A DNA stretch of 64,000 nucleotides from Antitrichia curtipendula (lineage: Eukaryota > Streptophyta > Bryopsida > Hypnales > Leucodontaceae). Where the stretch lies: assembly GCA_951230915.1 (NCBI GenBank), contig OX579641.1:7874001-7938000 (forward strand), written 5' to 3'. The position numbers and the translations under genes are program-made. This document shows, piece after piece, positions 47,434 to 63,982 of this stretch. Numbering within the stretch: position 1 is the stretch's first letter; each line of letters opens with the position of its first letter. The notes under the pieces are model-generated. The model was not told where the DNA came from. It saw only the letters and a program-made list of their open reading frames with translations, and did not search any database.

Positions 47434-48546
47434 CTCAAATTCTATTATAAAATCATGAGCTTTTATTTCTTGGTGGTTGTCTTTATGTATTTAATTTTGA
47501 AGTAGAAAGAAAATTTGAAATCTTGCCATGTAGATACCATTTTCTAAATATCTTCTTAATGCAAGAAGATTGTGGCTTGGTATGTTAGACACCTTAGTTA
47601 TCATTGAAAATTGGCATTGAAAATTAACATGCAAGTACCTAACATAGTTACTTACATAATCATGGTCCAAATTCTCAAATTTAATAGTGCAAAACTTTAA
47701 GCAAAATTGAAACAAATTTTGTTGACCTTGTTGGCTAAGCCTATGTTTTTTTTCTTTTAACTTCAAACATTATAATCTCACAATCCACATAGTCGAATGG
47801 ACTGAAATTCTCTTCACATTCCTACAATTACATGTATAGTATAATTTTGAATGGATGATTTTGAACAATTTAAAAAAAAAAATTTAATTTTTAATATTGC
47901 TCAAAACACAAGAAAATGATAGTTTTTTACACTTCTGATGAAAAATAGCTAAAGAATTTTAGGAATTCAAAAGAAAAAAATGTGCCAAAGAAAAAAATAT
48001 TCTTTATAATATGGCAAAAAAATTCTACATGAAAGTTTTGGAAAAAAAATCTTGCAATCATATTCTAGTTGTGTCATGAATTATTTTTTGGAAAAAATCT
48101 CATACTACTTGAATAATTGAATGTTTTGAAGTTTCTTAAAAGTACTTCTGAAAGTGGCACAAAATTAAGCACTTTATTATGCTTGTACAGCAATGCTACT
48201 GATATTTATATTTGAAATCATTTATGCTCATAAATAAGTTCAACAAAAGATTTATGTCAAAATTATAACCAATCTTTAATTTAATATAAGAAATATAAGA
48301 AATAATGTTGGACTAACTATCCACTCAAAAGACAGCCTTCAAGTGTTCAATAGTAGTAGAATAGGGGTAGATGTTTTCAATATGCAATATAAACTCAAAT
48401 TTATGCACCCTTGATTTATTAATTTTAATTTTATGAACCCTTACTAAAAAAAATTCGAAAACTTCAAGAGTTGTGTATTTAGTTATATATCAATTTCAAT
48501 TGAAGAAGTTCAACAAAAAATATAGGATAATTTTACGTATCTGCAA

Positions 48547-48584
<38 letters not shown>

Positions 48585-49344
48585 GTGTGTGTATAATGTA
48601 TATATACATATATATTTATACATTTGCTTGTGGAAGATGTTGTATTATAGTTTTTTCTTTTTTAGGCCTTGATTTTTTGGGTGCCCTTTTTTTGAGAGTG
48701 AGTAGGTGGGTGTTTTTGAGTGCATGGAATAGTGTAACAAAATGGTCTTAAAGATATTTGAGTTAAGATTCTTGTTTAATTCTTATATAAACACTTAATT
48801 ATTCTCAATATCAATTTGTCTGTTTGTTTGGACTTAAAGTGGGATAACTTGAGTCTTAGAGTGTACACTCAAGCATACCTAATAAATCTAGATAACAAAT
48901 AGATTGTCATTGTATAATATTTAATTATAGCATAGATTTGAAAATTACTTAGTTACAAAATTAGAATATAGATTTGAAAAATCTACCTATTTAACTTTTG
49001 AACTCTAATAGCTTAAAATAAATATAATGTTTGAATGTCATCTTTAGACTTCACCAAAGTAAATTCAATCACACTTTGCCTTAGAATGAGTAAAAATTGT
49101 CAAATAAGTATTTTGTTGATGATTGTCATAAAAAAATTCTAAATTATTTTATTATAGATTTATTGGACAATATACAAATAAACTATGCATTTTTAATTTA
49201 TTAATTATATATATAACCAAAAGCAATCATAGATTCATATTTAGAAGGTATATATAGTAGACAAGAATATTAACTCCTAAAGGACATCATGCATTTTTGG
49301 GTAATATAGAAATTTTGGGCAAGAACCTATGACTAGAGAAATAA
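47434..49344. other. AT-rich intergenic sequence
   Basis: No gene seen. Contains poly-A runs and the AT microsatellite at 48549-48579. Confidence 0.5.
48549..48579. repeat. AT dinucleotide microsatellite
   Basis: About 15 perfect AT repeats, followed by TG repeats (48584-48591) and further TA-rich sequence to 48620. Confidence 0.95.
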
Positions 49345-50032
49345 AAATTTGAAATTGGTTTTCTAGAGTTATATATATGTGGAAAGCTTCTAATCATTGT
49401 ATTTTGACCAATGAGTCAAAAGTTATGAGGAGTTTAGTTTGCGGGCAATTATAGAATCTCTACTCTAAATTAAACTTTGAAATCCTTTATCTTATTCAAT
49501 TTTCAACATCTTTTGAAAAAAATAAAAGCATAGGATGTAAATTGTTTATTACAACATTTAAACCATTGGGATTGGCATTTTCTGATTCTATATCTAAATT
49601 CTTAACAATTTTGTATTTTGAATCATTCTCCACATCTTTCTACTTACTATTTTTTTCCTATATGTTGTACAATTCCAAATGATGTGAAAATTTTTAAACA
49701 TGTATCCAACTTGACTAGGAAAAGAATTCAAAGAACCACCACCATTTTGGACATTTTTTCATAGAAAAGTGAGCTTGTGAAGTGCAGCTGCCCGTTTTTT
49801 CGCAAGGTAAAAAAATAATTTTAGTGATTTTGAATGCCTATATCTTGCAATCCACGCAATGGAAATTTTTGAAATTTTTACCACATATTCTCAAGTCAGC
49901 ATTCTACAAGATCCTATGATTTCATGTGTCAAAAAAAGTTTTTTTTCAAAAATTTGGTACTTGTACTAAAAATGGCAGTTCTTGAGCATCTTTGGTGAAA
50001 ACATAGTCATAGAACTTTAGGGGGTTAAAGAG
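49345..50032 (+). repeat. Dispersed repeat family C, copy 2
   Basis: Same family and orientation as 3393-3945, with high similarity by eye. It keeps an internal segment (about 49818-49950, including CTATATCTTGCAATCCACGC) that copy 1 lacks. No terminal repeats or coding frame identified. Confidence 0.8.
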
Positions 50033-51945
50033 TCAGTTTTGTACTTGAGTTACGTATTAGTAGGATGATATATGGTCATCCTTACAATTATTATACACAG
50101 TTAGACTCACTAGTTGTATTTACATCAGTTCTATTTTGTTTTTGTAATAGAATGGCAAACCAAAGAATTTTTTGAATGTTTTATCATCAATTCATTTTGA
50201 GGGAAAAAAAAAGACATTGTAGGTGGTCAAAGCAAAAATATGTAGCTTTTTATTGTTTTTTCTAGAAAGATGCTAATATTCTTGTCCATTTGGATTTTAA
50301 CTCCTAAAGATTGGAGGATGTTTTGGAAGAGGAAAACCCCAAAACTGCCAAATTTTGATGCATTGTCCAAGATTAAAAATATTTAATAAATAAATAAATT
50401 TCCAACATATAAAAGTGTATTACAAAGTAAGGCAGTATGCGGAAAAAAAATTCCAATCATTTGACTACGTGGATTGAAAAATTATAGCGTTTGAAGTGAA
50501 TTTTTTTTTTCATTCTTGCAAAATAAGTTCAATAGACTTCGAGCCCTCTTGGTTTAAAATTTTTGCTCTACACAAAAATGTGTATTTTCACCATTCATAA
50601 GTATATGATGTTAGGTTCACTCATGAAAAATGTTAGAAGCAAATATCGAGTCCAACTTTCTCTAAATCACCTTGCAATTGAAGTAGGTTAAGTGAATTGG
50701 CAATACACTAGTCATTTTTTAATAATTTCTTGTGCAATGAAGAAATTTTTTATTTGAGATACAAATGTTGAAAAGTTAGAGATAAACATTTGGAATATGT
50801 ATGAAAAAATATATCCCAAGATTTAGAGTTTACAAATTGCAGAATAATAGGGCTTGAAGTTAATATAGAAGAAAATGTTTTTTCTTGAAAACACCTCGAT
50901 TTAGCTAACAAAGTTTGACTCGTATTAGAATTGTAGTTTGAAAACTAAAATTTTATTCTTTTGGAAAGTTGCATCCTATATTTGATTAATTATATACATG
51001 CCAAATTTCAAAAGTTGATGAAGGTTTTAGCAAAAGATGCCCCAAAGATGTCCAAATTGCTTGGATTGGCCAAAAAATTCAAGACAAAATAACTTTTGAT
51101 TTGGGCACTTGATCGAAAAAAAAATTATATTCTTACTAAGTGGATTGTACATGTTCAGAGCTTGTGTCAATTTTGTGAACATCCGACCAAAATTGACTTT
51201 GTAGGAATCTACTCGAATTTTTAATTGTCTGTTCAACGGACAATTGGCCTTTAGTAGTTAATGTGACTCTCTTAACTCATGACATGATTGCAATGGTAAT
51301 CCCAAATCATTCCTAAAGCTCAAGCTCAAAGCTTTGTGAAATGATTAGTGAAAATCTTGTGTTGTGTAGATATTGCATAGTGGTGTTTATTGAATTCATA
51401 AAATGGTGACTTTTCAATTCACTATCAGTCCAACACTCTTACAACCCCAGTTCCACACTTGGGACTCACTAGTGTTGGAGTCACTATCATGCCAACTCTT
51501 TACAACTGTTACTTCATTAGGATGCAACATAGCACAATTGGGAAAACACAGAAAGGTTGCAACCGGGCGTTCAGGACGACTTTAGTGGGATCTACAAACT
51601 TCCACTTCCTAATTCAATCATAAGAAACTCATAGGGAGTTATTAAAAATTGATTTTATTTAACAGATTTGGCTTTTTAACCGCAGAATCTCTCCACAACT
51701 GGATACTCATCAGTCTCTCCAAAATACTGCATTTCCATGTGCTGTACAGTAAAGTGCTCATGGTATCCTTGAACTTACCATCATTTCTTTTCATGCTTTC
51801 CGTCTCAAAGTTTCATTGCAATTACATTCCGCGAAAGAATGCCCAGATTCCTCCTTTCCCAAGACACGTCATGATCACAAGGACAAGGAAGAAAAGATCA
51901 ACGTCCATGCTCGACTACCACTGCAGCAGGGTCCACATTGATATA
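50033..51945. other. Intergenic sequence
   Basis: No gene recognised. 51400-51930 is somewhat GC-richer, with a few short plus-strand frames lacking any known motif. Confidence 0.45.
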
Positions 51946-52094
51946 ATTGTACAATGTACCAAAAATGTACTGTCACTGCTATTAGTCCCCCCCCCGCCAA
52001 TCAATGTTTGAAAAAACGAGAGCCGTTGATTTTTTTGAAAAAAAAATTACAACCCCCCTCCCACAACCGTCGATCTCAAAAAAAACTTGGATAC

Positions 52095-52206
52095 GAATAC
52101 GAATACGAATACGAATACGGATACGGATGCAATGTAGATACACATGCAGAGACAGAATACGGATACGGATGCAGATACATATATGCATACGAATACGAAT
52201 ACAAAT
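52095..52206 (+). repeat. GAATAC/GGATAC hexamer satellite
   Basis: Four exact GAATAC units (52095-52118) are followed by GGATAC and GGATGC variants. A second cluster of the same hexamers runs 52158-52206. Open frames through it on both strands (YEYEY, RIRIR and the like) are artefacts of a 6-bp period. Confidence 0.9.
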
Positions 52207-52358
52207 ACAGATATGTATTTGGGAACAGATTTATCCCATATTGTTTGTAAGGATTACCGATTCTGGAAATTACAAAGAGGGGGAGGGGAGGGGGGAGTTT
52301 CAAAAAAATTTAATTTAAAATATTTGGATGGGTGGGTGAGGTGGGGTGGGTAAATAAT

Positions 52359-52462
52359 CAGTACCTTTTTGGTACATTGTTACACAATGTGTTCAAATCC
52401 ATTTTATTTTTTAATAAAATGGATTTGAGCACATTGTGTCACAATGTACCGAAAAGGTACTG
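52359..52462. mobile_element. Small fold-back MITE (104 bp)
   Basis: The arms are near-perfect inverted copies. The left arm reads CAGTACCTTTTTGGTACATT and the right arm gives CAGTACCTTTTCGGTACATT on the other strand. The arms meet in an AT-rich centre near 52411. A related half-copy (ACAATGTACCAAAAATGTAC) lies at 51952-51971, so the family is present more than once. The target duplication is not clear. Confidence 0.85.
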
Positions 52463-52784
52463 TCACCAAATTGTACAATATTGTGAAACTTTGTCTAGTT
52501 GCAGACGGTCGAAGAAAGTATCTCAAACTGTTCCTCTCCCAATTCTGTCACATTGGAATCTTTCGAGGTGTTTTCAATCGGACCGCATGAATTCAACTTT
52601 ACACAGAGCCCAAGATAGCTGTAAATTATTTAGTAAGATAGACTCGTGAGCCTTTCTGAAGAGGATAAAAAGATGCAGTCACATGAAGCTTTGAGGTTGC
52701 TTTCTTCAGCCTCATTTAGAAATCACAAAAAGTTCTCCAAAAGAAAGAATATTTTCTTTTTTGAACAATGCATGGTCAATTTCA

Positions 52785-53198
52785 TTAAGGTAGGAGGCTC
52801 TGAAAGCGAGCATCTAAAGGCTGGTCTGCCTTTTTCATGTAGTTTAATATATGAGATTATTATTAGCTCATTTTTCAGACAAAGAAAAATAGATTGTGAT
52901 CGTAACACAAGTCGTTTCGTATTTTTTGAAGCATTTTTGAATTACTTATGAATTTTCAAACGTAATGAGTCATAGGTCCCTATTTATGACCCTAGGTCTT
53001 CCATAAACCGTTCAGATGCAGTTTCAAAAGAGAAATGGGAAAACAAAGAGAATGACTGGCTCTTGCAATAAATAATATTTCTTTTACCGATCCATTCAAT
53101 GACTACAGAAGATCCATTTAAAGACCACCTTATATCCATTTCAGGAGAGTCTACAGCAGTTCTAAATGCCCGCTCGCTTTCAGAGCCTCCTACCTTAA
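52785..53198. repeat. Perfect 27-bp inverted repeat spanning about 414 bp
   Basis: 52785-52811 and 53172-53198 are exact inverse complements (core GGTAGGAGGCTCTGAAAGCG). The interior has no recognised gene. It may be a MITE with 27-bp terminal inverted repeats or two separate copies of a short repeat. Confidence 0.8.
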
Positions 53199-53199
53199 G

Positions 53200-53750
53200 T
53201 ACTTGCGGTTGAATTGTACACAACTTGCATAACTTGGTGCACGCGGCATTGCATACACGACGCACTCACGTAAAGCACTACACTATAGTCATGTGCACGT
53301 TACCCCGACCTCGATTTGAGTCAGGTCCCGCTCGTCATACATTAAGCTATGGCGATCCACCCTCACTGCAAGGACGCACAAACGATGCACGTACAGACAA
53401 TGATGAGCTATAGCTTTGGCTGTTTCACAAGCCCACGGCAATTAAGAAGACTGAAAGCAGCTTTTCACTCAATTGCAGGCTACAATGATTTTTCCTGTGC
53501 ACTCCTGCGGTTAGAGCGTGTTACGAAACTCACTTATATGCCATCGAAGAAACCTCTCCCCTCCAAAGAAAACTCCAAGCTAGTATTAAGATCGTTGAAC
53601 TGCACTAGCGCGATCACCATTTACAGCAGCTAATAATTGTTCCTTGCAGACAGGCTTTTCTTTTTCTGCAGCGTGTCGGTCAATCCTTAAGGCTCGAAAT
53701 GCTGGAAAGGGAACCCACTGTATTGTCAAGATGTGATGTGGCTAGACAGC
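53200..53750. other. GC-richer intergenic sequence upstream of the carboxypeptidase gene
   Basis: Contains several ACGT-core motifs (53271-53420) and short frames without known domains. No gene recognised. Confidence 0.4.
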
Positions 53751-53754
53751 CCAA

Positions 53755-53991
53755 TGCCACATTTAACTATTTCTGGACTTTCAAAGGGTCCAGAATTAAT
53801 AATAAAAAAAAAAATGGTCATTTGAAAATAATGCAAAACATCAAGAGATCTACGTAAAACATTGGGAGATCATTACAAAACATCTGAAGATCTATACAAA
53901 CATCTAGAGATCTCCAGATGTTATTATCTAGAGATTTTTTAATGTTTTGTCCAGAATTCACGTAAAAGTCCAAAAATAGTTAAATGTGGCA
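53755..53991. mobile_element. MITE with TGCCACATTTAACTATTT termini
   Basis: 53755-53772 and 53974-53991 are inverse complements, and pairing continues imperfectly inward (TGGACTTT, GAATTCTGGAC). The interior holds four tandem units of about 21 bp (53835-53915; AAAACATC..GAGATCTA pattern). No coding sequence and no clear target duplication. Confidence 0.82.
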
Positions 53992-54159
53992 TCCTAGCTC
54001 TGTGTGGTTCACCGAACTTTTTTCAAGTTTGTTCTTCTGGTCACGCAACCTGCATGGTTGACCGTGCGCTGGATATGTTGAAGGAATACTGTACTTGTAT
54101 TTCCGATTATTCTAGCTAGCTACATAGTTAATTAACCCTTGCAATTGCCAGCTAAACGG

Positions 54160-54471
54160 CAATTTCGTTAAAATGGCGGTATTCTGTATGCCATTTTCAG
54201 AGCGGCCACTTTGAATTGCGAAAGTGACATCTAAGAGGGGTGTAGATTACATAAATCTTTGTCTTCTATAGATTTCAGAAATCTAGCACTAATGTACATT
54301 TCAGATCGCACGCTCTGAACCTTGAAAGCAACATCTATGACTATTGTAGATTTCATACATCTAGAAATGATTTAGATTTCAGAAATCTAGGACAGTTGAA
54401 CATTTCAGAGCGGCCGCTCTGAACTGTGAAAACTGCCAAAGTTACGGAATTTCGCCATTTTAACGAAATTG
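54160..54471. mobile_element. MITE-like element directly upstream of the carboxypeptidase promoter
   Basis: A perfect 19-bp terminal inverted repeat (CAATTTCGTTAAAATGGCG at 54160-54178, inverse at 54453-54471) encloses about 270 bp that is itself partly inverted (CAGAGCGGCC near each end). ACG triplets flank it (54156-54158 and 54472-54474), but one base separates the left triplet, so the target duplication is doubtful. Related sequence occurs in intron 4 of the downstream gene. Confidence 0.75.
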
Positions 54472-54500
54472 ACGATGCTAGGAAACAGTTCTTCGTATTC

Positions 54501-54508
54501 TATATAAA
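54501..54508 (+). promoter_or_regulatory. TATA box of the carboxypeptidase gene
   Basis: TATATAAA followed by GG lies 130 bp before the start codon, a normal distance if transcription begins near 54530-54540 with a leader of about 95 nt. It is only 30 bp downstream of the MITE-like element. Confidence 0.7.
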
Positions 54509-54582
54509 GGAGACAGTCATGCAGGCGCAGTTGAATTGCTAGCTTAAGAAACATGAGATGCTGTACATGTAGGAGGCCATAG

Positions 54583-59624
<5,042 letters not shown>

Positions 59625-59708
59625 AATTACAATGCTTGTTTTCATGTACATCGATCCACACCAAACTTGGGTGTTGTGATTGTTTCAATAGTTGGCTTAG
59701 TCATCAAC

Positions 59709-59736
59709 AATAAAGTGAATTAAGTGCTTCAATAAA
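59709..59736 (+). terminator. Poly(A) signals of the carboxypeptidase gene
   Basis: Two AATAAA hexamers (59709-59714 and 59731-59736) lie 85-110 nt after the stop codon, where a plant near-upstream element is expected. Confidence 0.65.
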
Positions 59737-60937
59737 GCATAGCTTGTGAAATTTGATGGAATACATCTAACAACAAGGTAAGTTGGCTACAAATTTCAGA
59801 GCAAATGGGCTATTCCAATTGAAATTGTATTTTTACAACAAAGTATGAATTTTTGACAAGGTTTGCTGTAAAGTCCATAAGTATCTCTAGGTCACCTCCA
59901 AAATTGATAACATTTGCAATGTCACTAGGAAGTTTCAAATGGTTTTCAGTAGTGGTAGCACATTACTTAACTAATGCCCTCTAGATTCATTGTAACATTT
60001 TTTTTTGACAAAGCAAGATTGCATGCTTATTGCATCTAAATCTTTTAACATCCACATCATTTTCATCAAATCAATCATACAAAAAGATTATCTTATAAAG
60101 ACACAATGGCTTAAATAGTGGTATCAAACTTAACCCCTAAATGTCCAAGGCACCAAATTTTGGTGTTGACAATACTTTGAAGTTAAATAAAATCTAATCA
60201 AGTTGCTAATTTTAGTAGTTTATATTTTTTAAATTCTTTTTGAAGTCTACTTTTAATAGCAAAAAATTGATTTTGAAATTGATTGATTATGATTTTTCTA
60301 TTCAAGATTTTGTGCAAGGGTGTCCATTGCGGAATCTTGACTTTCTGGAGTGTTGAAGGCTCTTCAAAATGAGCCTCATATATACTAGATCTTGGAGAAA
60401 AAATCACATTAGAAATTCATTTCAAAAAATTGTAGAGTAGATTTTGAGAAGTCATAAATTGATTGGGATTTCGAGTGTTAGGCCCTTTATCTTCATTTTT
60501 TTTTGGTGACCAACTTTATAGATTAGACATGTAAAAAGAGAATTGAAAGACTTCAAATCACTTTTGCAGTTTTAACATCCTCATGATCAAACATTATAAT
60601 CTTTCAATCCATAAGTAATATTTTTTTTTTTTTTCCTATGTGATCTCTAACATGTCTAATTTGAATACATATGGTTACAATTAAAAAAAATTGATACAAC
60701 TTATCAAAATGTTGTTATTTTGTTCAATTTAGAGCAAATTTCTAGAAGCTCAAAAAAGGCCTTGGGCATTTAGTGGTTAAATGACAAAGATTTTTCCATT
60801 CTATAGGAATACCATTGCATTGTATAAAGATCATGGGAGCATTTATTCTTTTTCATTTTAGGAAAAACAAGACGTGTGGGCCCTAGAGAATTGCCTACAA
60901 AATCATATTTTGAAGAAAATTGGATCCATTATAAAGA

Positions 60938-61661
60938 TTAAATTTTTTTATTAATGGTATTTATCTCTAAAACATTAAAACTAATCATAATAGGTACAAC
61001 AATGTAGACTATTTTTAGAATATTTGTAATGAATGCTAATTGTCTAAATCTTTTTGTGTGAGGTGGGATCTCTATAACGTCTTCTTGCAGGTAGCTAGAG
61101 GCTGAAGCATTGGTTGTCTCTAGTATGGGTTTTATTGCAGAATCCTTTATTTCTTGAATTAAAATTTGTTTGTGTTTGAACGATAGATCCTTCCAATCAT
61201 TATTGTATAAGTTGAATGTTACTTTGATTAAGTAAACTTTAAATGATGATAGTTTGCCATAAAGTATTGGCTTCAATATCTTTCATGTTTGTCTCTTGGT
61301 TAACGTACATTCTATTGTACTATAATTAATGTCATAGGTATCAAATAGTACCTTGTTATGTCCAGGGCATTAGTCATTCCATATTTATTAGCAAATGTTT
61401 TGTTTTTCTTTTCTACCTACTCTAATAAAATTGTTGGACTTGATTGGGATTTTGAAAACCCAAAAGATCTATAAAATCTTTACATTCAACAAAATCTTGA
61501 ATATGTTGGATGATACCTTTCAGACATAATTGTTTAAATTTATAATCTTCATCAAGATTCCCTTTACTTATGTTATAGTAGTTTTTCCCTACTGTTTGGA
61601 GAATTTTCATTGTATCTAATTCAAGTTTATCGTATTCATTTTTATTCTTAGATTTATACAA
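60938..61661 (-). pseudogene. Possible decayed gene fragment, unknown family
   Basis: Two minus frames in different registers look protein-like. 61661-61422 contains DYKFKQLCLKGIIQHIQDFV, then ECKDFIDLLGFQNPNQVQQF. 61276-60938 contains WKDLSFKHKQILIQEIKDSA and a hydrophobic C-terminal segment (FITNILKIVYIVVPIMISF). The shift of frame between them and the lack of an intact start argue for a pseudogene. No family recognised. Confidence 0.3.
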
Positions 61662-62175
61662 AACTTCTATTTTAAAGAATTCTTCAAAGGGTTATATTTC
61701 TTTATGTCAAATACAAGATGGTGGATTTGATTAATGTTGTTTGTATCTCCTTTGGGGTTTTATTAATTGCCCTACATAAATTTGTAATGTTTTTGTGCAA
61801 ATGATGTTGTAGATAAATATGAATCTAACCATCTTTGTGTGCTAAATTAAATAATAAAATAATAAAAATAAAAATTAGTGTGCTTCAAAACGTAAATGCC
61901 CCTTGATGAAGCCTATAACAAGAAAATACATTTTATTTTCTTCAATGTATCAGCAATGTACATTTCAAGAGGTGGTTGCTTTTAGTGACCATTGTATTTC
62001 AACTTCAAAAATTCATAACTTAATTCATAAAGGTCCAAAAAATATGAAAAGACTTGGGTTAGATGTCAATTCCATTTTTCTTCCTATAAAAATTTACAAA
62101 AAACTGTTTAAAGGAGTTTAGCTTCCTTCAAAAGGCAGACCATTTAAGAGAAGATTACCTTACCAAGGCCTTATT

Positions 62176-62211
62176 CATTAAAATGAGACAAGTTTGGGTC
62201 TCATTTTAATG
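62176..62211. repeat. Perfect hairpin, 14-bp stem
   Basis: CATTAAAATGAGAC at 62176-62189 pairs perfectly with 62198-62211 across an 8-nt loop. Single arms with one change (CATTAAATTGAGAC) recur at 62241 and near 62396, so it is a short repeated word, perhaps a MITE terminus. Confidence 0.7.
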
Positions 62212-62689
62212 CATTCTATATTTAGAATACAATTAGTGTTCATTAAATTGAGACTCACATAAAATAAATTGTGATTCAATACATTTCCATAGTTCGAAAA
62301 AAAGAAGCTACATCCCTCAATAAACATTCTATTTATTTTTATTTCATAATAGATATAGAAATAAAAGAGACCAAAAAGTTATGAAGTGAAACATTTCATT
62401 AAATTGAGACTTGCTTGTGCCAAATCCTTACTCTAAATGATTGTCATACGACACTTTCCATCACAAACCCTTTACAAGATAAAAGTAGGGAAACATATAT
62501 AAATGCTCTACATGAAAATGCAAAGAGAAGGTGAACAAATACTATTAATAGAAATCAAGTATGTTACATTGTCACTATATTATGATAAAAACAATACAAC
62601 ATACAATTGCAAACAACTCAAAATATCTAAATGCAAAAGCGTATGGAATCAAAGATCTAAAAATAATACTCTTCTAATACAACTGCAAA

Positions 62690-63982
62690 CTACTCTTCCT
62701 CTTCATCCAAGATGTCATCATTATTGCAATTTGGCATAAAGGTTGCCACTGAAGATTTGATGATGTTTATTTGTGCCTTTGGAATAGTAACTCTCAAAAT
62801 CACTTGAGGAATATCGTCGACCGCTTTCTTTCCACGTGGCTTGAAAGCCGTCATGATACAGTCCGTGTTTGACCAACAAAGAGGGATTATATGATCCATA
62901 CGCCACACATTCCCTGCTTTTGTGTTCCACCCAGCATACGTATCCAAATCAATGAAATGACCTAATGTAGGTGTCCAGTATTGAATTTGGATCAAATGCA
63001 TATGTCCCAGATCCGGATCCAGATTCGTAAGTGCTCTAGCAAGCCAGAAGGGCTTTGGGTCATCATCAGCGGGTCGTACGACAACAAAATATCCCGCAAA
63101 CAAATCCTTATCAATACAAAATGAAGGTCTAGGACGATCACGCCTACGCCCAACAAAAGGTTTATCTTGAGCAAATTCTTCACGCACTGTACCATCTTCT
63201 CACATTCGGTCCTTCGGTTCTTCGGTGATCCTAGAAGCTGGCCAAAATTCATCTTTTAACGTCTTACGAACCACTAGAGGTTCATCTAAAGCCGCCCTCA
63301 CACCCTTCCAATACTCTTTTATGGGACCATTTAGAAGCTTGAACTCTCCAGACTCTTTGACATTTGCCATTCTGCTCCAGTGTGAAATAAAACCATCCAA
63401 ACCCTTTTTGATTTCACCTACTCACCACATTTGTTGTAGAGCCAAAGGTGTTGGACTTCCGCTTGGCACTTTGGGACGATCGTCTTCTGTCTCAAACCAC
63501 AACCGAATCCCTCTACCGTGCTCTGGCAACCAGTCTTTGTTCGTACACAAATTCTTGTACTCCATCAAAGGCCATCCACTTAAATCCATGTAAAATTTGA
63601 ACTGCTGGAACATAGAATGACCTTCCAAGAAGTCTCCACATGTACCCAAGTACCTTTGCACAAATAGCTTAAAATCAGGAACTTCCTTGATGAAGTGAGG
63701 AATGACAGGATGACTTTCACAATCCATGAAGGATTTCATAAGCCTAGGAAGTGTTTTGTAGTCTTTCATCTTCAACATCGTGCTCCATCGACAGGGTTGA
63801 CGAATTGGAACGTCCGGGGGCAAATCACGTCCAAAAACCGGACGTCCGGATGCAGCAGACGTAGTGGCCACCGTCCGACGGACACAGACCACCAGACGGG
63901 GCGGACGGCGGTCGGCCGACGGGCGGTTCGACTCGGACGATCCGACCGTCCGATCAAGTGGACGGTCAGATCGTCCGATCAA
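62690..63982 (-). pseudogene. Transposon-like protein gene, two in-frame stops
   Basis: A single minus-strand frame runs from the right edge to TAA/TAG at 62690, broken only by TGA at 63424-63422 and TGA at 63202-63200. Segments read WSTMLKMKDYKTLPRLMKSF, PDFKLFVQRYLGTCGDFLEG, SHWSRMANVKESGEFKLLNG, DKDLFAGYFVVVRPADDDPK and PFWLARALTNLDPDLG. The last part, a small beta-rich module (GYFVVVRP...PFWLARAL...IQYWTP), resembles reader-like modules in plant transposon proteins. The C-terminus is acidic (DILDEEEE). The codon frame is otherwise intact, so inactivation looks recent. The superfamily is uncertain; the start may lie beyond the window. Confidence 0.6.

Larger units (their letters stand above)
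59740..62689. other. AT-rich intergenic sequence
   Basis: No intact gene. Contains possible decayed coding pieces at 60938-61661 and a hairpin at 62176-62211. A plus frame at 61903-62121 is protein-like (HKGPKNMKRLGLDVNSIFLP) but unrecognised. Confidence 0.4.

Noticed and set aside
51954..52353. Several overlapping frames with YEYEY or RIRIR stretches
   Set aside because: Artefacts of the hexamer satellite, open on both strands at once.
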